From assembly GCA_002712575.1 (NCBI GenBank), contig PATZ01000040.1, positions 17,440-24,721 on the forward strand: DNA of 7,282 nt, written 5' to 3'. Positions 1-6,078 of this stretch are shown here, piece by piece (position 1 is the stretch's first letter; each line of letters starts with the position of its first letter). A model generated the notes under the pieces. The model was not told the origin of the DNA, searched no databases, and saw only the letters and a list, made by a program, of their open reading frames with translations. Origin of the DNA: Methanobacteriota archaeon (GTDB lineage Archaea; Thermoplasmatota; Poseidoniia; Poseidoniales; Thalassarchaeaceae). The translations under genes were made by a program, and so were the position numbers.

Positions 1-858
1 GTTGCACTTGTAATATACTTAATGGACAGATATCACATCCGAGTTGGATCAGACCAATATGCAGCAGAAAATGAATCATATGGACTTACAACAATTACAA
101 AAGGGCATTTTACTCTTTTGAAAGGAAAAAAAGCCATTGAAGGTAAGATGGATGCAATATTTAGTTTTACAGGAAAATCAGGAAAGGCATGGAAACTATT
201 AATCAGAGATGACGATATCGTGAAAATGATTCAGGAATCAAAGTCTCTAGGTGAAAATAATGATGAAACGGATTTATTTAGTTATAGCGATGATATGGGA
301 AATATTGTAGATATAAAGGCAGATCATGTAAATAAATATATCCAAGAAGCTACAGGGAAAGGATATACTGCAAAGAACTTCAGGACATGGGCTGCTACTT
401 GGAAGGCAGGCGCAAGACTGGCATTAATCACAGAAGCCTCTGAGGAAGAAATACTAGAAATACCAAAATTATACGAAGAGTGGAATGAATTGGATAATCC
501 ACATGAATTCGAACCAATGATAGAATGGAAAGGTGCTAGGCTAAAGAGGCCTGAGGGGTTGGTTAAGTTAGCACAGAATTCTAAATTACCTGGAAAGACC
601 GAGAAAGAAAGAATGACTACAATGCTGGCAGTTATAGATACCGTTGCGGCTGACTTAGGAAATACCAGATCTGTATGTAGGTCTTCGTACATCAGACCTA
701 TGTTCTTGGAAGATTGGGAAAAAGGAGTTTTTCATAAAAAATGGATGGAAGCCACAAAAATGGTTAAACCAGAGGATTTGCAAAGACAGGGATTTACAAA
801 AGAAGAAACATTGGCCGAGGCAACAGCAATTCATTACATGAAAAAGAATGAAAAATAG
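1..858 (+). CDS. Type IB DNA topoisomerase, poxvirus/bacterial-like (5' end cut by window)
   Basis: This enzyme nicks one DNA strand through a 3'-phosphotyrosine link and relaxes supercoils without ATP. The frame is open back to base 1, and the residues before the first ATG (22) continue the conserved family block ending in IRVG, so that ATG is internal and the true start lies outside the window. Numbering from that ATG, the active site is complete: R7 (IRVG), K52 in the hairpin GKSGK, R121 (FRTW), N214 (LGNT) and nucleophile Y223 (SSYIRP). Asn where vaccinia has His is, as I recall, the bacterial pattern, e.g. Deinococcus. R121 and N214 are 93 residues apart, against about 42 in known small enzymes, so about 50 extra residues sit at roughly 140-190. 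The ending resembles the compact poxvirus/bacterial type rather than eukaryotic Top1. The tusA gene follows directly. Family assignment is firm. Confidence 0.93.
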   Translation, partial: VALVIYLMDRYHIRVGSDQYAAENESYGLTTITKGHFTLLKGKKAIEGKMDAIFSFTGKSGKAWKLLIRDDDIVKMIQESKSLGENNDETDLFSYSDDMGNIVDIKADHVNKYIQEATGKGYTAKNFRTWAATWKAGARLALITEASEEEILEIPKLYEEWNELDNPHEFEPMIEWKGARLKRPEGLVKLAQNSKLPGKTEKERMTTMLAVIDTVAADLGNTRSVCRSSYIRPMFLEDWEKGVFHKKWMEATKMVKPEDLQRQGFTKEETLAEATAIHYMKKNEK

Positions 859-864
859 GGTGAT
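859..864 (+). promoter_or_regulatory. Shine-Dalgarno site for tusA
   Basis: GGTGAT matches six consecutive positions of the archaeal consensus GGAGGTGATC. It lies immediately after the topoisomerase stop codon (TAG, 856-858). Its GGTG ends 5 nt before ATC 868, the same spacing as between GGTG (1147-1150) and the ribA ATG. It lies over 30 nt from TTG 898, so it argues for an upstream start of tusA. Confidence 0.5.
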
Positions 865-867
865 ATT

Positions 868-1104
868 ATCGATAAAAAGATAATTTATCTTGATTTATTG
901 GGTTTTTATTGTCCGATACCTGTCCATGAATTAAGGAAAGCAATCAATTCAACGCATACAGAATCTGTCTTTGAAGTAGTATGTGATGATCCAGAAACAT
1001 TGCATGATATACCGTCACTCTGCGAAAGAATGGGAGTTGAATTGGAAAGTGTTACGGAAAAATCTGGAGAATATCATTTTAGAATAATAAAATCTATTTT
1101 TTAA
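868..1104 (+). CDS. tusA: TusA/SirA-family sulfur carrier protein
   Basis: Small sulfur-relay protein of the TusA family, whose members carry persulfide sulfur on the Cys of a CPxP motif and pass it to tRNA thiolation, molybdopterin or other sulfur pathways. The sequence shows LDLLGFYCPIPV near the N-terminus, then a helix (HELRKAI), the strand and turn FEVVCDDPE, DIPSLCERMG, and a final strand YHFRIIK, which is the whole fold. The only recognised start is TTG at 898, but this would begin at GFYCPIP and remove the first beta strand. In-frame codons upstream encode DKKIIYLDL, and a good ribosome site GGTGAT (859-864) lies just before ATT 865 and ATC 868. I therefore place the start at ATC 868, giving 78 residues, close to the family norm of about 80. 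If AUC is not used, the 898 start is the fallback. Partner proteins are not in the window. Confidence 0.85.
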   Translation: MDKKIIYLDLLGFYCPIPVHELRKAINSTHTESVFEVVCDDPETLHDIPSLCERMGVELESVTEKSGEYHFRIIKSIF

Positions 1105-1155
1105 TTGAGATTGCGTACTAGATGATTCAATAAATGAATAGTGTTTGGTGGGTGT

Positions 1156-1779
1156 ATGAAGAAACGGGAGATAGTATCAGAAACTAAAGTACCTGCAGAT
1201 GCAAAACTACCAACAATTCATGGTGAGTTTAGAATCAGAGTATTTCATGAAGAAGATACGGGCTTTGATCACGTAGCGCTTACGCTTGGCGATATGGATG
1301 GCCCGGATCCCGTTTTAGTCCGAGTACATTCTGAATGCCTTACAGGAGATGCTTTTAGTAGCCTTAGATGTGATTGTGGAGCACAATTAGATGCTGCACT
1401 AAAACAAATACAAGAAAAGGGCTGGGGTTGTTTGGTTTATTTACGTCAAGAAGGAAGAGGTATTGGCCTACATGCTAAAATCCAGGCATATAACCTACAA
1501 GACAGGGGCGCAGATACATATGATGCTAATTTAATGTTAGGGCATCCAGTAGATGCAAGGAACTATAATATTGCATCAGTAATACTTAGTTCGATTGGAA
1601 TTGAAAAAATTTGTATTATGACGAATAATCCTGAGAAAATAAAACAATTGAATAAATTTGGAATAGAAGTTGAAGAAACGACCCCATTAGTTGTAGGAGT
1701 GGTTGAAGAAAATAAAGATTATTTAGTTACAAAAATAGATAAGATGGGGCACTCAATAGATGAAGATTTGCTTAATTGA
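1156..1779 (+). CDS. ribA: GTP cyclohydrolase II
   Basis: Converts GTP to 2,5-diamino-6-ribosylamino-pyrimidinone 5'-phosphate with release of formate and pyrophosphate, the first committed step to riboflavin. Numbered from the ATG at 1156, the zinc ligands C61, C72 and C74 sit in HSECLTGDAF and SLRCDCG. YLRQEGRGIGL (95-105) is the GTP-binding signature, and Y112, D133 and R135 match the E. coli catalytic residues Y105, D126 and R128 with a constant offset of 7. TNNPEKI follows at 156-162. The length of 207 residues is that of a stand-alone RibA, with no fused RibB domain. I prefer ATG 1156 over the in-frame GTG 1141 because GGTG (1147-1150) lies 5 nt upstream of the ATG. Most archaea are known for an unrelated GTP cyclohydrolase III, so this looks like the bacterial route. 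The tRNA gene ends 3 nt past its stop, facing it. Confidence 0.96.
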   Translation: MKKREIVSETKVPADAKLPTIHGEFRIRVFHEEDTGFDHVALTLGDMDGPDPVLVRVHSECLTGDAFSSLRCDCGAQLDAALKQIQEKGWGCLVYLRQEGRGIGLHAKIQAYNLQDRGADTYDANLMLGHPVDARNYNIASVILSSIGIEKICIMTNNPEKIKQLNKFGIEVEETTPLVVGVVEENKDYLVTKIDKMGHSIDEDLLN

Positions 1780-1782
1780 CTA

Positions 1783-1858
1783 TGGGGCCGTGACCGGGAA
1801 TTGAACCCGGACCGGCGGGACCACAACCCACCGTGCTAACCATTACACCATCACAGCC
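1783..1858 (-). tRNA. tRNA-His (anticodon GUG)
   Basis: Read on the minus strand, the cloverleaf is complete. The acceptor stem is GCUGUGA/UCACGGC with one U-G pair. The D arm is a 4-bp stem GUGU/GCAC, the anticodon stem is GUGGG/CCCGC around loop UUGUGGU with anticodon GUG, and the variable loop has 4 nt. The T stem CCGGG/CCCGG surrounds UUCAAUU. The hallmark of tRNA-His, an extra G at -1 opposite discriminator C73, is encoded in the DNA (C at 1858 and G at 1786 on the plus strand), and the 3' CCA is also encoded (1783-1785). No intron is present. It is convergent with ribA and divergent from the large surface-protein gene. Confidence 0.97.
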
Positions 1859-1885
1859 GTATGTATGCTTAGCGCAATATGTAAC

Positions 1886-1894
1886 GTTTATCAA
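1886..1894 (-). promoter_or_regulatory. Possible TATA box for tRNA-His
   Basis: On the minus strand TTGATAAAC lies 28-36 nt before the tRNA 5' end, where an archaeal TATA box would be expected if transcription starts near the mature end. The match to the consensus is only moderate and no clear BRE is seen. Confidence 0.3.
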
Positions 1895-1904
1895 TCGTAT
1901 GTTC

Positions 1905-1926
1905 AAAATATTTACACTATTATACC
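1905..1926 (+). promoter_or_regulatory. Possible TATA element(s) for the surface-protein gene
   Basis: An AT-rich stretch with AAAATATTTA (1905-1914) and TATTATACC (1918-1926) lies 36-57 nt before the ATG at 1962. Either could act as a TATA box and give a short leader. No Shine-Dalgarno sequence precedes the ATG (GCAAGTATC), which fits a short-leader or leaderless transcript. The choice between the two elements is not possible by eye. Confidence 0.3.
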
Positions 1927-1961
1927 AACGTATTGAAGCATAGCACGCTTACGCAAGTATC

Positions 1962-4334
1962 ATGGAGTGGAGAGAACAATGTTTGTTTACTGCTATTGTA
2001 ATCTTAGGTTTACTATTTCCTCTGCCTATTCACAGTGCTGATGAAGTAGTTTCTGTAGAGGAGATAGAATTACTAGAAAGTGGAAATTTTCAAGATTCAG
2101 AAGAATGGGAAATTTCATCTACATCTGGTTTTTCAACTAACATTGCAGAATACAGTGTCGGAATGGTTGCAGATAATGAATTATCAATAACTCACTCAAG
2201 GCCTAATAATTTTGTAACCCATACAGAATGGGCAACATCTAGTATTACTAATTCCAATAATACCCTTGGAAATCCGGACTCATCTTATACATGGTCAAAA
2301 GGACCTGATATAACTATGAATGGGTATGATTTTTCAAGTTTCAATACTAACAGAATTGAGAATGTTTCAGTAGTTTTACACATCAGCATTCCTGAAGAAT
2401 TATATCAAGATGAAGTTTACATAAAACTTCAAAATCATGGATCTGATAAATTAATTACTGTATTAACAAATGTCGATACTCCTGGTGGGCTCAATCGGAT
2501 GAATAATCCTTTAGTCATATCATTGGATGATTTGGTAGAGTGGGACTGGCAGAAAATAGAAAATACACAATTCACAGTAGATTATGCTTCAGATAATGTG
2601 GGCCCGGATGATTCTGAAGTTCGAGTAGACGCAGTAGGAATTAGAGTAAAATATAATCAACCATGGTATTCCTTCGAGAATGTAAAAGCAGAAACAGTAG
2701 TATCAAGTAATGAATTACCCATCATTGACTTTGGCCCATATGAAGGAAGTGTTGAGAAATTAATTTATTCTAGTTGTGGTTTAGAAAAAGAAGATCAGTT
2801 AGAAGATGGAATTTGGGATATCACTGAAATAGAGAAACCACCTTCACAGGAATTTGGAAGGATACACTCCTATGGAGATGGTAATTTCACATTGAAATAC
2901 AAAAAAAATGATGGAACATTCCAATCTATTAATTCTGGAGAATTATTGCCTATATTGGGAGAGAAAATAGATTTGAAGATTTTTATTCATGATGGTTGCA
3001 TAGAAAAAATAAGAATAGATATTAATGATCCGGTACTAATAATAGAGGGAGAAGTAACAGGTAAAACTGATGGTTTATCAAACTCTTCACAAGTTTTATT
3101 TGCCGTTGATAATGAATTAGTATTTTCCATGGATATCGGAATAGGTAATTTCTCATATTCTATTCCAATTGGGTTTGCATTTCCAGAAGAGGGAGATTTT
3201 GAAGTTGGTATAGCTACAAGATTTCAATGGGCATCGGATGGAACAAGTGAAACAACTGTTCTACACCTTAGAACAATCGGCATTAAAGGAGGTTTCCACA
3301 TTGAATGGGATTACAACCCAGAATGTATACAAATGGATGATTTAGAAATAAATGAAGATCAAGGTGGCCTAATTATACCGATATCGACCAGATGTGAGGA
3401 TGACATTACTGATCAAGAGGATCTTGTTCTAACTGCGATTAGTATTGATGAAGAGTTAGTAGAAGTTTCATCGGAAGATGGTAATTTGAGGGTACAACCA
3501 ATAGAGAACAAATTTGGTGAAACTAACATAAATATTAGTATTATTGATCAAAGAGGTAATACCTGGGATGATACTTTCAAAATAAGGATAAATTCAGTAC
3601 ACGATTCTCCGATACTTAGTAATCTACCCTTAACTGCTTATGTAGAATTAGGAGATACGGAAATCGTAAATATTTCGATAATTGATGTAGATACTGAAGA
3701 ATTATTCATCTCAACAAGTAGAAGTTGGGCAACTATTGATTCGTCGCGTAATTTAGTACTAACGCCGGTACAGAGTGGCACTCATACAGTTGAGATTGTC
3801 ATTAGTGACGGGGAATTTGAAATAAGGGAAACAATAGAGGTTGTTGTTTCAGCAAAACCGGACTTATCTGTGGATGAGATTGAAATTACAAAAGATGGAG
3901 TGAAATACGATATATTAGAAGAAGGAGACATAGTACAAATAATTTCATATGTGAGAAATTTAGGGAGAACAGAGGCCAATAATGTAAATATTCAATGTAA
4001 TATCGATGGTATTTTGGTTGGACAAGATACTATTGAAAAGATTGCCCCAGGAGGATTAGGAATTTCAACTTGCGATACACAATTTGATTATCAAAGTGAA
4101 GGAATAGAGATTATGATAGAAGTTGATAGTACAACAGAAATATTAGAAACCAATGAGGAAAATAATCAAATGATTATTTTCATTGAAGTCGAAGGCATAG
4201 ATTCCGGAGGAAGTGATGAAATTGATAGAGAATTGTTAATTATTATTTCTTCATTTACGATGGTAATTCTAGCATTTGCAGTATTGCAAATTGGCCCAAA
4301 AAGGATTAAAAGAGAATTTGAGAAGATTAAATAA
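1962..4334 (+). CDS. Secreted, membrane-anchored surface protein with cadherin/Ig-like and CARDB domains
   Basis: A 790-residue extracytoplasmic protein of unknown specific role, probably in surface architecture or adhesion. Residues 1-26 form a signal peptide with hydrophobic core at 8-23 and likely cleavage near HSA|DE. Residues 27-450 are beta-rich, acidic and Asn/Ser-rich, and I recognise no named family there. Residues about 454-545 and 546-630 resemble tandem cadherin/Ig-like repeats (DSPILSNLP, then a hydrophobic strand pattern to EVVVSA). Residues 632-745 are a CARDB adhesion domain, with PDLSVDEIEI, EEGDIVQIISYVRNLG and ETNEENNQ as typical blocks. A membrane helix at 758-778 followed by the basic tail PKRIKREFEKIK anchors it with the bulk outside. 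Besides C7 in the signal, the ectodomain has exactly six Cys (272, 346, 455, 478, 679, 704), which suggests three disulfides. It is monocistronic between a divergent tRNA and a convergent operon. Domain calls rest on pattern recognition. Confidence 0.85.
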   Translation: MEWREQCLFTAIVILGLLFPLPIHSADEVVSVEEIELLESGNFQDSEEWEISSTSGFSTNIAEYSVGMVADNELSITHSRPNNFVTHTEWATSSITNSNNTLGNPDSSYTWSKGPDITMNGYDFSSFNTNRIENVSVVLHISIPEELYQDEVYIKLQNHGSDKLITVLTNVDTPGGLNRMNNPLVISLDDLVEWDWQKIENTQFTVDYASDNVGPDDSEVRVDAVGIRVKYNQPWYSFENVKAETVVSSNELPIIDFGPYEGSVEKLIYSSCGLEKEDQLEDGIWDITEIEKPPSQEFGRIHSYGDGNFTLKYKKNDGTFQSINSGELLPILGEKIDLKIFIHDGCIEKIRIDINDPVLIIEGEVTGKTDGLSNSSQVLFAVDNELVFSMDIGIGNFSYSIPIGFAFPEEGDFEVGIATRFQWASDGTSETTVLHLRTIGIKGGFHIEWDYNPECIQMDDLEINEDQGGLIIPISTRCEDDITDQEDLVLTAISIDEELVEVSSEDGNLRVQPIENKFGETNINISIIDQRGNTWDDTFKIRINSVHDSPILSNLPLTAYVELGDTEIVNISIIDVDTEELFISTSRSWATIDSSRNLVLTPVQSGTHTVEIVISDGEFEIRETIEVVVSAKPDLSVDEIEITKDGVKYDILEEGDIVQIISYVRNLGRTEANNVNIQCNIDGILVGQDTIEKIAPGGLGISTCDTQFDYQSEGIEIMIEVDSTTEILETNEENNQMIIFIEVEGIDSGGSDEIDRELLIIISSFTMVILAFAVLQIGPKRIKREFEKIK

Positions 4335-4550
4335 TTTATTTTAATTTAAAAAAACAATACGTATGGCCGATAATCGTTCTAAAGTAGGGAATAGTTATAT
4401 CAGGATCGATTACGAAATACACTCACTACGCTCTCAGGTTGTGTGGCCAATGAGCTTAGTGGTGTGTGAAAAAAATGATGAAACTGAAAATTCGTTTAGA
4501 AACGGAAGAATGGGTTTACGAGGAACATGAATTGGTTTAAAATTCGTATA
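4335..4550. other. Convergent intergenic region with no recognised gene
   Basis: These 216 bases separate the stop codons of the surface-protein gene and cbf5. Just after the first stop the plus strand is T-rich (4336-4348), a weak candidate terminator for that gene. A strong stem-loop occupies 4418-4468, a smaller hairpin with a TAGA loop lies at 4491-4506, and AAAATTCGT occurs twice (4487-4495, 4539-4547). A 55-codon ORF runs from ATG 4363 to TGA 4530, but it resembles nothing I know and has no ribosome site. A non-coding RNA or structured 3' untranslated regions are the likelier contents. Confidence 0.5.
4418..4468. repeat. Imperfect inverted repeat / stem-loop
   Basis: The left arm 4418-4433 (TACACTCACTACGCTC) pairs with the right arm 4452-4468 in about 15 pairs, with one C/T mismatch (4429/4456), one bulged T (4463) and two G-U pairs in the plus-strand RNA. 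The loop of 18 nt holds a further GG/CC pairing (4437-4438 with 4447-4448). It is not a classical intrinsic terminator on the plus strand because an A7 run, not a T run, follows it. On the minus strand U7 comes before it, about 75 nt past the cbf5 stop. Confidence 0.6.
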
Positions 4551-5531
4551 TTACTTTGTAGACCAGGTCTGAGGATAAGTTCCCGGAGGCATTAATACGG
4601 ATTGTGATGTTGCAATTTGTCCTGATTTGATATCGATTAAATTGTCTGAATCTACTTCTAAATTGGCTATTGCGACTGCTTCTTCTTTTAGGCTCATGAT
4701 TATGATAGTATCGCCTTTTTTAATTCCCTTTTCTATTTTAACTAATCCCGGTCTAGCAAGGGTAGCTCCGTGAGAAACGGCTGATGCCGCTCCATCTTTT
4801 ACATATGCTCTTGGTAAATTTCTCAATACTGATTCAATTGGAGATATTAGTTTTCTGAGGCCTTGATCATCGCCCTGATTATTCCATAAAAATACTGCAT
4901 CAGTTAGCTGATGCATCGTGCATGCCATGCTTTCATTAAAGCTGCCTGTATTCTCTCTGTGAAGCTCGGTTAAGTCACATTCTGTCCCTAGAAGTAGTCC
5001 AATATCTTTTGCTAAAGTTCGAATATAAGTACCTGCATTGCAAGAAACATGAATTATTGCAATTTTGCCACCATTGTCAAAATCAAGTAATTCATTAGAA
5101 AATATCATTCTTGTACGGACTTGTACTTTAACGGCAGAGTCTTTTGGAGGGACATTATATATTTCTCCTTTAACTATGTTTAGAACATTTTCTAATTCTT
5201 TACTTGTGATGGCATTAGCAAATCTGAGAACGGCAATATAACTTTTATTTGTATTTAGAACAATATTAGTTATTTTAGTGGCTCTTCCACATAACAAGGT
5301 AAGTAAGCCTGTTGCAAATGGATCTAAAGTACCCCCATGACCAAGTCTATTCAATCCCAGTAAATCCCTTGCCCAAGCTGTCAATTGGTGACTAGTCGGG
5401 CCAGATGGTTTATTCACCAAGATGATGCCTGAATCAAGTAACTCTGTGATGCTTCGATCTTTTGGTGGGCAACCATACTTACGATTAGTTTCTGCGGAAT
5501 CATCAAAAATCCAATAATCTTTATTTGACAT
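4551..5531 (-). CDS. cbf5: Cbf5, archaeal H/ACA RNP and tRNA pseudouridine synthase
   Basis: Catalytic subunit of the archaeal H/ACA ribonucleoprotein (with L7Ae, Nop10 and Gar1) that isomerises uridine to pseudouridine in rRNA, and can act on tRNA U55 without guide. The catalytic Asp is D70 in GHGGTLDPFATGLL, where the usual Cbf5 motif has GHSGTLDP. Other family marks are VNKPSGPTSH (39-48), the Tyr in KSY (98), PPKDSAVK (128-135), the CNAGTYIRTLAKDIG block (164-178, R171), and a C-terminal PUA domain at about 240-310 (AYVKDGAASAVSHGATLARPG). The PUA domain and the N-terminal extension favour Cbf5 over bacterial TruB. At 326 residues it has normal length. The start is set by a strong ribosome site 8 nt upstream that overlaps the end of cmk, whose stop is only 4 nt away, so the two are translated from one message. 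Confidence 0.95.
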   Translation of the reverse strand: MSNKDYWIFDDSAETNRKYGCPPKDRSITELLDSGIILVNKPSGPTSHQLTAWARDLLGLNRLGHGGTLDPFATGLLTLLCGRATKITNIVLNTNKSYIAVLRFANAITSKELENVLNIVKGEIYNVPPKDSAVKVQVRTRMIFSNELLDFDNGGKIAIIHVSCNAGTYIRTLAKDIGLLLGTECDLTELHRENTGSFNESMACTMHQLTDAVFLWNNQGDDQGLRKLISPIESVLRNLPRAYVKDGAASAVSHGATLARPGLVKIEKGIKKGDTIIIMSLKEEAVAIANLEVDSDNLIDIKSGQIATSQSVLMPPGTYPQTWSTK

Positions 5532-5535
5532 AATA

Positions 5536-6078
5536 CTATCCTCCTAAATAATTATTTACAATTTGAAATACATCATCTTCATTCTTGTCATCTGCCTCTA
5601 CTATAAGGTCATATGGAGATAAGTCATCTAAATTAATGTTATAAAGAGTCTTATATCTATCCATATCGTCCTTTTGACGTTTTCTAGATTTTTCTAGGCA
5701 AAAATTAAATTCCCCTCCTTCTCTATTTTGAATTCTTTTTGCCCTTTCAATATCAGATGCAGAAATCCAAATTTTAATACAGTCTAATTTCAATTCTTGA
5801 GCCCACCATCCGCATAATCTACTCTCAACAATTTCTGGAGATTCTGGAGAAGTCATAATTTGTTTTAGAGTATTATCTAAAGATCTATCGACATCTAAAT
5901 CATTCTTGCATAAAGCACTAAATTCTTCTATACTTATTTTTCTTTCAAATGCAGCAGATCTAAATATCTCGCCACCGTTGATATATTTCCAGTTCCTTTC
6001 TTTAGATAATCTTGAAACAAGAGTCGAAGTTCCACTACCAGGAGGGCCACTAATTGTTACTTTGAGCAAAGATATCAT
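5536..6078 (-). CDS. cmk: Archaeal-type CMP (cytidylate) kinase
   Basis: Phosphorylates CMP/dCMP with ATP in pyrimidine nucleotide recycling. At 180 residues it has the short archaeal form. Numbered from ATG 6078, the P-loop is GPPGSGTST (11-19), where Thr stands in the place of the Walker A Lys. As far as I recall this is common in archaeal CMP kinases, which often read GTGTTT. Further marks are the NMP-binding segment INGGEIFR (33-40), the helix SIEEFSAL, ESRLCGWW (85-92, matching the E-G/S-R-L-A-G-W block), the Arg-rich lid region (RAKRIQNRE, 112-120; RKRQKDDMDRY, 132-142) and YDLIVEAD (156-163). ATG 6078 overlaps the TGA of the upstream insertase gene as ATGA, which suggests translational coupling. 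An in-frame ATG at 6084 would add two residues and cannot be excluded. It lies between the insertase and cbf5 in one operon. Confidence 0.92.
   Translation of the reverse strand: MISLLKVTISGPPGSGTSTLVSRLSKERNWKYINGGEIFRSAAFERKISIEEFSALCKNDLDVDRSLDNTLKQIMTSPESPEIVESRLCGWWAQELKLDCIKIWISASDIERAKRIQNREGGEFNFCLEKSRKRQKDDMDRYKTLYNINLDDLSPYDLIVEADDKNEDDVFQIVNNYLGG
5540..5545 (-). promoter_or_regulatory. Shine-Dalgarno site for cbf5
   Basis: AGGAGG on the minus strand, 8 nt before the ATG at 5531, is the strongest ribosome site in the window. It lies inside the last codons of cmk (Leu-Gly-Gly), so the coding sequence doubles as the initiation signal for the next gene. It fixes the cbf5 start. Confidence 0.85.

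Noticed and set aside
324..692. Minus-strand ORF of 122 codons
   Set aside because: Lies antisense within the topoisomerase gene, whose catalytic motifs are clear. A shadow frame without recognisable features.
4418..4475. Stem-loop considered as an intrinsic terminator of the surface-protein gene
   Set aside because: On the plus strand it is followed by A7 rather than a T run, and archaeal termination does not depend on hairpins.
4475..4487. C/D-box-like motifs ATGATGA and CTGA suggesting a guide sRNA
   Set aside because: The boxes are only two bases apart, leaving no room for a guide, and no matching C/D pair at the usual distance was seen.
4363..4530. 55-codon plus-strand ORF starting MADNRSKVGNSY
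   Set aside because: No ribosome site, no recognisable similarity, and it spans the strong stem-loop. Too weak to call a gene.
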